Shown: positions 1-6,649 of the stretch, in pieces
Layout: each line of letters opens with the position of its first letter
Position numbering within the stretch: position 1 is the first letter of the stretch
DNA from: Spirochaetales bacterium
Lineage (GTDB): Bacteria > Spirochaetota > Spirochaetia > DSM-27196 > SLST01
DNA length: 7,000 nucleotides
Direction of reading: 5' to 3'
Assembly: GCA_007130265.1 (NCBI GenBank)
Contig: SLST01000103.1
Coordinates: forward strand, 1-7,000
Translations under genes and position numbers: made by a program
The notes under the pieces: model-generated
Told to the model about the DNA's origin: nothing
The model's database searches: none
Seen by the model: the letters and a program-made list of their open reading frames with translations, nothing else

Positions 1-305
1 TCGAGATCGGCGACGATGCGCTGCTCGCGCAAAACATCACGATCACCCCGTACTCGCACCGCTTCGACGACCCGGCTCAGACGATCATTGCCCAGGGCGG
101 CCATACACGGAGGATCACGGTAGGACGCGATGCCTACCTGGGGATGGGGGTGATCGTCCTCTGGTCGGCGGACATCGGCGAGGGGGCGGTCGTAGGGTCC
201 GGGGCCGTCGTGGTGAAGCCGGTCGCGCCGTGGTCGGTGGTCGCAGGCGTTCCCGCGCGCGTCATTCGCACGCGAGGAGAGCCTACGCGAGGGGAGACGA
301 CGTGA
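1..305 (+). CDS. Hexapeptide-repeat (left-handed beta-helix) acyltransferase, C-terminal part only
   Basis: The open frame enters from the left edge (first full codon at 3) and stops at TGA 303-305, leaving about 100 residues. It has the isoleucine/valine-glycine periodicity of a left-handed beta-helix: ITVGRDAYLGMGVIV, then ADIGEGAVVGSGAVVVKPV, closed by the classic SVVAGVPARVI ending. Upstream of that, YSHRFDD matches the His-containing stretch of sugar O-acetyltransferases of the WbbJ/WcaF/maltose-acetyltransferase group, where the His acts as general base. By family, such enzymes transfer an acyl group from acyl-CoA to a sugar hydroxyl or amine, usually as cytoplasmic trimers. The N-terminus and substrate-specific region lie outside the window, so the substrate is unknown. 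Its stop codon overlaps the GTG start of the next gene (GTGA), which implies translational coupling with the dehydrogenase cluster. The family call is firm; the role is inferred. Confidence 0.85.
   Translation, partial: EIGDDALLAQNITITPYSHRFDDPAQTIIAQGGHTRRITVGRDAYLGMGVIVLWSADIGEGAVVGSGAVVVKPVAPWSVVAGVPARVIRTRGEPTRGETT
290..296 (+). promoter_or_regulatory. Ribosome binding site that fixes the GTG 302 start
   Basis: AGGGGAG lies 5 nt before GTG 302 and inside the end of the acyltransferase gene. It supports GTG 302 over the upstream in-frame ATG at 230, which would add 24 arginine-rich residues overlapping the acyltransferase and placed before the Rossmann strand. Confidence 0.75.
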
Positions 306-1435
306 CTACCGGCACGCTCAACCTGGGGATCGTCGGCGCCTGCGGCCGCGGCGCGAGCTTCAAGACCGCCTGCGATGCGCTTGCCGACGTCGCGATCCAC
401 GCGGTCTGCGACACGAACGAGGCGGAGCTCGGCGCGGCGCGCGAACGGCTCGGCGCTCGCGAGCAGTACACCGACTACGAGACCATGCTCGTACGCTCCG
501 CGCTCGACGCGGTGATCATCGGCACCCCCATGCACCTCCACGTGCCCCAGGCGGTCGCCGCGCTCGAGCGCAACCTCTCCGTGCTCTCTGAAGTGCCCGC
601 CGGGGTCGCGATCGAAGAGTGCCGGCGGCTCGTCGAGGCGTGCCGCAGGAGCCGCGGCGTCTACATGATGGCCGAAAACTACACCTACATGCGCCCCAAT
701 ACGATCGTGCGCGAGATCGTGCGGCGCGGGCTCTTTGGTTCGCCGTACTACGCGGAGGGCGAGTACCTCCACGAGCTCAAGCACATGAACGAGTACGAGA
801 CCCCATGGCGCCGCAGGTGGCAGACGGGTATCGACGGCGTGACCTACGGGATGCACAGCCTCGGCCCCGTCCTGCAGTGGATGCCGGGCGACCGCGTCGA
901 GCGAGTCTGCTGCGAGGCCGCGGGCGTCCGGCACGTCGACCATTCCGGCGCTCCCTACTGCCAGGCGTGCAGCACCATGCTCTGCAAGACGACCTCGGGC
1001 GGGCTCGTCAAGATCCGAGTCGACATGGTCTCAGACCGGCCGCACAACATGACCGGGTACCAGCTGCAGGGGACCGACGGGTGCTACGAGTCCGGTCGGG
1101 CACCGGGAGAGGCCAACCGGATCTGGCTCCGCGACCGCTGTCCCGACGCGGCGACCTGGATTGATCTCGAAACGCTAGCCTGCGAGTTTCTGCCCGACTC
1201 CTGGAAGGAAGGCGCCGAACGGGCCGCCGCGGCGGGGCACGGCGGCGGCGACTACTTCGAGATCCTCGACTTCGTCGCCGCAATCCGGGGCAGCCGCCCC
1301 TGCCCGATCGGGATCGACGAGGCGATGGACATGACCCTTCCCGGTCTCGTGAGCCAGCAGTCGATCCTCGAGGAGGGCCGCTGGCTCGATGTGCCGGATT
1401 CGCGCGAGTGGGGTGTCACGCCGTCCGCGGTTTGA
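302..1435 (+). CDS. Gfo/Idh/MocA-family NAD(P)-dependent dehydrogenase
   Basis: The protein is 377 residues from GTG, a usual length for the family. The N-terminal Rossmann fold begins LNLGIVGACGRGASF (residues 7-20, GxxGxxGxG pattern), with VIIGTPMHLHVPQ at about 71-83 as the conserved TP..H segment. The normal EKP motif is replaced by E97-V98-P99, so the usual motif lysine is absent. The C-terminal alpha/beta domain has NYTYMRP (126-132) and YGMHSLGP (182-189), whose His185 fits the family's catalytic histidine position. C203, C204, H211, H214, C220, C223 and C228 form a local Cys/His cluster. The family oxidises or reduces sugar and polyol carbons in the cytoplasm, sometimes making 3-keto sugars. 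The substrate is not predictable here. The gene overlaps the acyltransferase by 4 bp and lies 48 bp before an SDR gene, which suggests one operon. Family assignment is sure; the exact activity, given the EVP motif, is open. Confidence 0.93.
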   Translation: MTTGTLNLGIVGACGRGASFKTACDALADVAIHAVCDTNEAELGAARERLGAREQYTDYETMLVRSALDAVIIGTPMHLHVPQAVAALERNLSVLSEVPAGVAIEECRRLVEACRRSRGVYMMAENYTYMRPNTIVREIVRRGLFGSPYYAEGEYLHELKHMNEYETPWRRRWQTGIDGVTYGMHSLGPVLQWMPGDRVERVCCEAAGVRHVDHSGAPYCQACSTMLCKTTSGGLVKIRVDMVSDRPHNMTGYQLQGTDGCYESGRAPGEANRIWLRDRCPDAATWIDLETLACEFLPDSWKEGAERAAAAGHGGGDYFEILDFVAAIRGSRPCPIGIDEAMDMTLPGLVSQQSILEEGRWLDVPDSREWGVTPSAV

Positions 1436-1483
1436 CCAGCAGCGGACGATCGTCGATACTGGAGGTATTCCAAGGAGCACAGC

Positions 1484-2248
1484 ATGGAGTATACGCCACG
1501 AGTCGTCATTATTACGGGAGCCGCGCGCGGCATAGGATACGGCATCGCCGAGTGTTTCGCCGCGAAGGGAGACCGGCTCGTCATCGCCGATCTCGACCGT
1601 GCGGCGGCCGAACGCGCGGCGGCGGGCCTCACGGAGTCCGCCGGGGCGAGCGAGGCAATCGGACTCGCCTGCGACGTGGCGGACCGCGCGTCGGTCAGGG
1701 CGATGATCGACGCGGTAATCGAGCGGATGGGCCGGATCGACGTCCTGGTGAACAATGCCGGTATCTGCCCCTTTGTCGACGTGATGGAGATGACTCCGGA
1801 GACCTGGGAGCGCACCATCGACGTCAACCTCAACGGCGCCTTCCACTGCACGCAGATTGCCGCCGAGCACATGATCGCCGCGGGAGACGGCGGTCGCGTG
1901 ATCTTCATCACCTCGCTCGCTGAAAACGTGACCGGCCCGGCGCAGGTGGACTACGGCGCATCGAAGGGCGGGCTGCGGATGACGATGGTGGGCTTCGCCA
2001 CGGCGCTCGGCAGGCACGGCATCACGTGTAACGCGATTGCCCCCGGAATGATCCTCACCGACATGACTCGCCACCACTGGGAGCAGCCCGGTCCCGCTGA
2101 AGAGATCAAGGTTCGCGTCCCGGTGGGCCGGATCGGAACTCCCACGGACATAGGGAACGCCGCGGTCTTCCTTGCCTCGAAGGAAGCGGAGTACATCTCG
2201 GGCGTGACGCTCAGAGTCGACGGCGGGCACCAGGCCTGCTGCGTGTAA
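1484..2248 (+). CDS. Classical short-chain dehydrogenase/reductase (SDR), complete active site
   Basis: The protein is 254 residues, typical for a classical SDR of the FabG/glucose-dehydrogenase type. Visible motifs are the cofactor loop TGAARGIG (11-18), Asp36 at the end of beta-2 (which by family rules favours NAD(H)), D64 in ACDVAD for adenine contact, NNAG (90-93), and the full catalytic tetrad N115, S144, Y157 and K161 (YGASK). The PG motif after beta-6 is IAPGMILTDM, and the C-terminus has the usual RVDGG. The start is fixed by AAGGAG at 1472-1477, 6 nt before ATG. It should interconvert a hydroxyl and a ketone on a small cytoplasmic substrate. It sits between a Gfo/Idh dehydrogenase and a second, divergent SDR. 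The C-terminal tail ends HQACCV, with two adjacent cysteines, which I cannot interpret. Substrate unknown. Confidence 0.95.
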   Translation: MEYTPRVVIITGAARGIGYGIAECFAAKGDRLVIADLDRAAAERAAAGLTESAGASEAIGLACDVADRASVRAMIDAVIERMGRIDVLVNNAGICPFVDVMEMTPETWERTIDVNLNGAFHCTQIAAEHMIAAGDGGRVIFITSLAENVTGPAQVDYGASKGGLRMTMVGFATALGRHGITCNAIAPGMILTDMTRHHWEQPGPAEEIKVRVPVGRIGTPTDIGNAAVFLASKEAEYISGVTLRVDGGHQACCV

Positions 2249-2260
2249 GGAGACTATTCC

Positions 2261-3019
2261 ATGATTTCAATCGATCTGACAGGCAAGACGGCTCTCGTGA
2301 CCGGGGCCTCCGGCGAGCTCGGACGCGTCATCGTTCGCACCCTCGCCGAGGCCGGTGCCGATGTCGGCGTGCACTACGGAGCCAACAAGACAAAGGCCGA
2401 CGAGCTGGTCGAAGAGTGCCGCGCGAAGGGGCGCAAAGCGATCGCCCTGCAGGCGGACGTCACGCGCAAGGCGGATATCCAGGCGATGCGAGACGAAATC
2501 GTGTCCGGCCTCGGCCCGCCGGACATCATCGTCAACAACGCCGTCGTCCAGTACGAATGGACGTCGGTCCTCGAGCAGGACGAGGCCGACTACGAGAGCC
2601 AGTTCCGCTCCTGCGTCCTGCAGAACGTCATGATGGCGAAGGCGTTCACTCCGGAGATGATACGCCGCAAATGGGGCCGCGTCATCGCGCTCAACACCGA
2701 ATGCACGATGCAGGCCGTGCCCAACCAGTCGGCATATATCTCGGGCAAGGCCGGTATGGACCGGGTCCTCCGGGTGCTCGCCCGGGAAATAGGCGCGCAC
2801 GGCATAACGGTCAATCAGGTCGCGCCCGGTTGGACCATCAGCGAGAATCGCAGCGGCGAGGGCACCCCGCAGTGGTACCTCGACAGCGTTGCGCTCAAAC
2901 GGCGTGGCACCGACCAGGAGATCGCGAATGCGGTCGCGTTCCTCGCGAGCGATCTCGCCTCGTTCATCACGGGGGCCTACCTGCCGGTCTGCGGCGGGAC
3001 GGTGATGCCCGCCATATGA
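2261..3019 (+). CDS. Divergent SDR-family protein with altered catalytic residues
   Basis: The protein is 252 residues with a full SDR fold: TGASGELG (14-21, the usual GIG changed to ELG), NNAV (92-95, usual NNAG), Y159-xxx-K163 (YISGK), VAPGW (187-191) and a terminal CGG. Aligned by eye with the preceding SDR, the tetrad Asn is Cys118 and the tetrad Ser is Thr146, 13 residues before Tyr159, while Tyr and Lys are kept. After beta-2 it reads VHYGANK, without the NAD-selecting Asp, which fits NADP(H) preference or a changed cofactor site. AAGGAG at 2247-2252 overlaps the upstream TAA and lies 8 nt before ATG. The gap to the previous gene is 12 bp, and its stop overlaps the next gene (ATGA). From memory, SDRs of this variant type recur beside Gfo/Idh genes in other bacteria, so the changes may be a subfamily trait rather than decay. 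It may be active with Thr in place of Ser. Confidence 0.93.
   Translation: MISIDLTGKTALVTGASGELGRVIVRTLAEAGADVGVHYGANKTKADELVEECRAKGRKAIALQADVTRKADIQAMRDEIVSGLGPPDIIVNNAVVQYEWTSVLEQDEADYESQFRSCVLQNVMMAKAFTPEMIRRKWGRVIALNTECTMQAVPNQSAYISGKAGMDRVLRVLAREIGAHGITVNQVAPGWTISENRSGEGTPQWYLDSVALKRRGTDQEIANAVAFLASDLASFITGAYLPVCGGTVMPAI
3001..3006 (+). promoter_or_regulatory. Ribosome binding site for the UroD-like gene
   Basis: GGTGAT, complementary to the 3' end of 16S rRNA, lies 9 nt before ATG 3016 within the end of the SDR gene. Together with the ATGA overlap it supports ATG 3016. The same frame stays open far upstream (ATG 2416), but that stretch is a shadow of the SDR gene. Confidence 0.5.
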
Positions 3020-4119
3020 GATTCAACTCCTTTGACCCTGACATGCTTCTGAAGGACGATCTTCAAGGCGCGCGACGGAATCACGAGAAGTGGTGGGCCG
3101 GCGAGGGGCTCGTCTTCTGGGTGACCGCCCCGCGCGACCCGGGTCCGCGCGACGCAGGCCTGCGCCGCGAACCGGCGCCCCCTGCGGACCTCGAGGAACG
3201 GTGGTACGGCCCGGAGTACCGGGCCGCTCTGGGGGAGTACACCGCGCTTTCGACCTACTGGGGCGGCGACGCCTTTCCCATTGCATCGGGCTGGAGCGCC
3301 GCGGGGGACCTGGGGGTTTTCCTCGGTTCGCGGGTGGAGCTCGAGCCGCAGACCGTCTGGATGCACCCGACGATCGAGGATCCGGACGCAGTGTCGCGGA
3401 TCAGACTCGATACGCAGAACCGCTGGCTGAAACGGCACCACGAGATGGCGAAAACGATGGTCGAGCGAAGCGAGGGACGGTACTACGTCGGCATGCCGGA
3501 TCTCGCTGAGAACATCGACGTGCTCGCCTCGCTTCGTGGCACCGCGCCGCTTCTTATGGACATGATCGACCGGCCTGAGTGGGTCGAAGGACGTCTGCGG
3601 GAGATCAACGAGGCGTACTACGAGGTGTTTGATCTCTTCTACGATCTCGTGGGCGACCAGGCAGGGGGCAACGCCTTCGTGTTCTACCTCTGGGGGCCCG
3701 GGCGTACGGCGAAGGTCCAGTGCGACGCGTGCAGCATGTTCGGCCCGGACTTCTTCCGCCGCTTCGTCGTGCCGACGCTCACCGAACAGTGCGAGTGGCT
3801 CGACTTCTCGATGTTTCACCTCGACGGCGAGTCGTGTCTGCCCAATCTCGAGCCGCTTCTCGAGATCGAGCCGCTGCACGCAATCGAGTGGACGCCGTCG
3901 AAGCTCTCGGTCGGCGAGTCGGGCGGCATGCCCAAGTGGTACGACCTCTATCGACGGATCCTCGCCGCCGGGAAGAGCGTCCAGGCGATCGGTGTGAGAC
4001 CCGACGAGGTGATACCTCTGCTCGACGCGTGCGGCTCAAAGGGGCTGTACATCATGTGCCGCGCTGAGAGCGAAGCCCAGGCGCGGGAGCTCGAGGAACG
4101 GGTGGACAGGTATCGCTAG
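3016..4119 (+). CDS. Uroporphyrinogen-decarboxylase-like (UroD/MtaA superfamily) protein
   Basis: The protein is 367 residues from ATG 3016. The N-terminus (NHEKWWAGEGLVFWVTAPR, 22-40) and the C-terminal TIM-barrel half resemble a UroD-superfamily group often labelled 'trimethylamine corrinoid protein 2' or UroD-like. Supporting segments are FGPDFFRRFVVPTL (242-255), MFHLDGESCLPNLEPLL (266-282), HAIEWTPS (288-295), KWYDLYRRILAAGKSVQ (307-323) and VRPDEVIPLLDACGSKGLYIM (327-347). It is not a haem-pathway HemE: no HemE-like N-terminal arginine motif is seen. Corrinoid methyltransferases of this superfamily bind zinc through His-x-Cys...Cys. Here H268 is followed by Leu-Asp, with C274 and C348 the nearest cysteines, so the site is altered or absent. 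It is the last gene of the cluster and is coupled to the SDR by ATGA. It could be a methyltransferase, decarboxylase or lyase on the cluster's substrate. No corrinoid-binding protein is in view. Confidence 0.82.
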   Translation: MRFNSFDPDMLLKDDLQGARRNHEKWWAGEGLVFWVTAPRDPGPRDAGLRREPAPPADLEERWYGPEYRAALGEYTALSTYWGGDAFPIASGWSAAGDLGVFLGSRVELEPQTVWMHPTIEDPDAVSRIRLDTQNRWLKRHHEMAKTMVERSEGRYYVGMPDLAENIDVLASLRGTAPLLMDMIDRPEWVEGRLREINEAYYEVFDLFYDLVGDQAGGNAFVFYLWGPGRTAKVQCDACSMFGPDFFRRFVVPTLTEQCEWLDFSMFHLDGESCLPNLEPLLEIEPLHAIEWTPSKLSVGESGGMPKWYDLYRRILAAGKSVQAIGVRPDEVIPLLDACGSKGLYIMCRAESEAQARELEERVDRYR

Positions 4120-4156
4120 GCGGACAGCCTGCCAGCAGATTCGCTGTGAGGGCCGC

Positions 4157-4176
4157 CCGCTTGCCGCCGCGAGCGG
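4157..4176. terminator. Possible hairpin terminator between convergent genes
   Basis: An 8-bp stem (left arm 4157-4164, right arm 4169-4176, one G-U pair) with a 4-nt loop CGCC lies in the 60-bp gap between the convergent UroD-like and membrane-protein genes. There is no real T-run on either strand (only TCGTT follows on the + strand), so intrinsic termination is doubtful. The position is what makes it a candidate. Confidence 0.3.
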
Positions 4177-4179
4177 TCG

Positions 4180-4920
4180 TTATGCCTGCGGCTCAGGTGC
4201 TGCTTCGGGCGTCGCGGTGATTCTGCGGTACGCGAGGAGCATGAAGATCGTGACGTACCCGGTGTAGAGCGCTGAGACGACCATCGTCAGGATGACGCCC
4301 AGGACCGGGATCAGGGCCACGATCCCTCCCACGATCCCCGAGAGCACGCCGAGCGCGATCAGCACGAGGAACACGACGAAGGTCGTGCGGAAGTGGCGGG
4401 TGACGGTGCGGAAACTGCGCGACAACGCGTCAAAGGCATTTGCGTCGTCGACCATGACCGCTATGAGCGTGAACATCAGCAGGAATGCGACGATGATTCC
4501 GGGCAGTACCAGCAAAAGGGTGCCTATGCCGACGAGGATACCCACCAGAATGGACGCGATGATGATTGCCGCCAGTCTCGACATCAGCCTTCCCCATCCC
4601 GCGCCGAGAGACGCCGGTTGGTCCTTGATCGCGAGGTCTGCCAATGCAACCGTCATCCCGTGAGCGAGCAGGTACACGATTCCCGAAATGGTGGATACGA
4701 GAAATACCCCGCCAACCGCAGCGCCCACGCCTGCCATCATCTGCTCCGGGCTTGCGGTCGCCGGATGGGCGGCCAGACCGCTCAACATGGGGACGGTCGA
4801 ACCCACCGTGATCAGCGAGAAGAGAACCGAGAAAACGCTCGCCACCAGTAGCGGGACGAATATCAGCGGGTTCTTCTTTGCGATTTCATACGATTCTCTG
4901 AGTACTCCGGTTATGCTCAT
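4180..4920 (-). CDS. Six-helix integral membrane protein of unknown function
   Basis: The protein is 246 residues. The N-terminus SITGVLRESYEIAKKNPLIF is a short amphipathic lead-in followed by hydrophobic segments at about 19-41, 63-88, 114-138, 139-157, 178-202 and 204-230, and it ends in a charged Pro/Glu/Ala-rich tail. The arrangement (an ESYEIAKKNP-type lead, a central VDDANAFDALSRSFRTVTRHF loop between helix pairs, glycine-rich helices) resembles the membrane-domain families near glycerophosphodiester phosphodiesterase membrane domains and DUF975/DUF4013-type proteins. This is a resemblance from memory and not a firm assignment. There is no catalytic motif and no cleavable signal peptide. 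GGGAGGAGA at 4924-4932 (- strand) precedes the ATG by 3 nt and lies within the end of the kinase gene. The ATG overlaps the kinase stop (ATGA), so the two are co-translated and may be functionally linked. Function unknown. Confidence 0.85.
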   Translation of the reverse strand: MSITGVLRESYEIAKKNPLIFVPLLVASVFSVLFSLITVGSTVPMLSGLAAHPATASPEQMMAGVGAAVGGVFLVSTISGIVYLLAHGMTVALADLAIKDQPASLGAGWGRLMSRLAAIIIASILVGILVGIGTLLLVLPGIIVAFLLMFTLIAVMVDDANAFDALSRSFRTVTRHFRTTFVVFLVLIALGVLSGIVGGIVALIPVLGVILTMVVSALYTGYVTIFMLLAYRRITATPEAAPEPQA

Positions 4921-6596
4921 ACATCTCCTCCCGGACCATCTTTCGGTCCAAGTTCAGCATAGCCGGTGTTCGCGCGTGGGACAAGGCAGGCCGGGCCGGT
5001 GGAACCGGCTTTCAGGTCTCGATCACCCCGTGGTCTCCCGTTCGGGAGCGTGATTGTGTACGATGTCCCCGCATCGCCGTGCACCCGGAGGGACGCTCCA
5101 ATCTGATCTGCAAGAAGGTGAATGAGGCGCAGGCCGAACGATTCCGGAGCGGTCGCAGACACCGAGTCTGGCAGGCCGACGCCGTTGTCCGCGTAGGTGA
5201 GCGTTGTGACTGCTCCGTCTGTCTGCATTACGAGCTCGATCCGAGGCGCGTCCACTGCGGTAAAGGCGTGCTTCATCGAGTTCGTGATCATCTCCGTGAT
5301 CATGATTCCCAACGGAGAGAGTGTTTTCGCGCCGAGCACGACATCGTCGATCCGTAACACCGTCTCCACCGAGCTCGCCGACTCGAACTGCCGCATGATC
5401 TCCGCGACGAGTGACGGCAGGTAGTCGCGAAGGCTCATGTCGCGATACTCGCCGGACCGGTAGAGCCTGTCGTAGAGTGTCATCATGGTCCCGACACGGC
5501 TTGCGGCGTCCTGCAGGATCGTCGAGCTCGACGTGCCCTCCTGCGGTTCACCCTCCAGAGCGAGCAGACCTCTGATCACCCCTAGGTTGTTCTTGACTCG
5601 ATGGTGCGTCTCCCGCAGCAGGAGTTCCTTCTCGCCGAGTAGCTCGCTGATCTGCTGCTCTGCCTGTTTCCGCTCGGTGATGTTCGTGTGGATCACCACC
5701 GTTCGCGGACCATCCTCGGTCGCAAAACGGCTCGCGCGCATCAGAAACCAACGCTGTTCGGACGCGCTGTGACACGGGTACTCGAGGGAGAGGTGCTGTT
5801 GCTCTCCGGCAACGACTCGACCGATGCCCCGGGTGGCTTCGGTCGCGCTATCGGTGCGTCCGCCGGACTCGGTCAGGTAGTTCCGTCCGACGCCATAGTC
5901 GGGCCACGCCAGTCCGTTGTCCCGGGCGAACCGCTGACACGACTCGTTCACCATGAGGATCGTTCCAGTCTCATCGAGCACCGCGATACTGTCGGGTAGC
6001 GCGTTGAGTACCCCGCGAACGAACCGCTCGAGTCTCTGCCGGGCCCGCTCGGCGAGTCTGCGCGCCGTTATGTCCTGGTAGATCGCGAAGGCGTACCGAC
6101 GACCTTGAACGGCAAGCGGAGCCCCGGTGATCGCGACGTCGATGAGCGCACCGTCCTTGCGACGGCGTACCGTCTCCCGATACGCTCGGTTGCCGGTGAG
6201 CACCTGTCGGGAGAGCTCGGAACCGTCCTCGCTCATCTGCGCTGGAACGATGAGATCGTTGACGAGCTGTCCTTCCGCGTCGCTGGACTCGTATCCGAAG
6301 AGACGTGTGAACTCTGCGTTGCACTTCCTCACGCGGTCCGTCTCGTCAACCATGACGACGGCCACCGGTGAGTGATGGAACAGATGCTCGAAGAAAGGCT
6401 CGTCCGTTCGGGCTTCCGGTTGTTGCGGGGTCGCCTGTGCGGCGCTGATCTCGCTCGCGCGACGGACCTCGGTCAAGACATTCTCCTCGTTCACGAGAAC
6501 GACCCGTAGCCCCTTCTCTTCGAGCCGCTGTTTGACGGCTACTATCGAAGCGTCACCTGCGAGGAGGACGACAGGTATGTGGTCCGACTGTGACAT
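4917..6596 (-). CDS. PAS-PAS-HisKA_2 sensor histidine kinase
   Basis: The protein is 559 residues from ATG 6596. An N-terminal IPVVLLAGDASIVAVKQRL (7-25) looks like the first strand and helix of a receiver fold but is too short to be one. PAS 1 spans about 68-182 (FHHSPVAVVMVD ... YQDITARR). PAS 2 spans about 190-310 (LNALPDSIAVLDETG ... GVGRNYL ... HTNITERK). The HisKA_2 dimerisation box EKELLLRETHHRVKNNL (322-338) carries the phospho-acceptor His (331/332), and the HATPase has its N-box around N439 (EMITNSMKHAF), a G1 box DNGVGLPD (470-477) and a G2-like FGLRLIHLL (488-496). A 39-residue tail after TLPNG has no recognised domain. No transmembrane segment is seen, so it should sense a cytoplasmic signal, perhaps through a PAS-bound ligand. 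It lacks a fused receiver and no response regulator is nearby. An in-frame ATG at 6647 and one inside the tRNA (6680) are less likely starts. Confidence 0.93.
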   Translation of the reverse strand: MSQSDHIPVVLLAGDASIVAVKQRLEEKGLRVVLVNEENVLTEVRRASEISAAQATPQQPEARTDEPFFEHLFHHSPVAVVMVDETDRVRKCNAEFTRLFGYESSDAEGQLVNDLIVPAQMSEDGSELSRQVLTGNRAYRETVRRRKDGALIDVAITGAPLAVQGRRYAFAIYQDITARRLAERARQRLERFVRGVLNALPDSIAVLDETGTILMVNESCQRFARDNGLAWPDYGVGRNYLTESGGRTDSATEATRGIGRVVAGEQQHLSLEYPCHSASEQRWFLMRASRFATEDGPRTVVIHTNITERKQAEQQISELLGEKELLLRETHHRVKNNLGVIRGLLALEGEPQEGTSSSTILQDAASRVGTMMTLYDRLYRSGEYRDMSLRDYLPSLVAEIMRQFESASSVETVLRIDDVVLGAKTLSPLGIMITEMITNSMKHAFTAVDAPRIELVMQTDGAVTTLTYADNGVGLPDSVSATAPESFGLRLIHLLADQIGASLRVHGDAGTSYTITLPNGRPRGDRDLKAGSTGPACLVPRANTGYAELGPKDGPGGDV

Positions 6597-6601
6597 CGAG
6601 A

Positions 6602-6605
6602 CTCC
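6602..6605 (-). promoter_or_regulatory. Ribosome binding site that fixes the kinase start at 6596
   Basis: GGAG on the - strand lies 5 nt before ATG 6596. The residues from there (MSQSDHIPVVLLAG) begin the first beta-strand directly. The longer reading would run into the tRNA gene. Confidence 0.6.
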
Positions 6606-6649
6606 GGTTCCGCAACGCCGAGATGCGACCTGCGCGAGAGACGCCATTC

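Noticed and set aside
134..943. 269-residue open frame on the - strand
   Set aside because: Antisense to the acyltransferase end and the Gfo/Idh gene; no fold pattern or ribosome site.
1175..2230. 351-residue open frame on the - strand
   Set aside because: It lies antisense to the Gfo/Idh gene end and the first SDR, both with full family motifs. Its composition (Arg/His/Ala/Asp-rich, no domain) is a GC-rich shadow.
2416..3015. 200-residue N-terminal extension of the UroD-like gene
   Set aside because: It overlaps the second SDR in another frame and is low-complexity Arg/Gly/Pro-rich. ATG 3016 has the ATGA overlap and a GGTGAT ribosome site.
2977..3879. 300-residue open frame on the - strand
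   Set aside because: Antisense to the UroD-like gene, with no recognisable motif and a charged His/Arg/Val-rich composition typical of shadow frames.
4995..5009. Perfect inverted repeat (6-bp arms, 3-nt loop) followed by TTT on the + strand
   Set aside because: It lies inside the kinase coding sequence on the opposite strand, with no + strand gene to terminate. Short GC palindromes are expected by chance in this composition.
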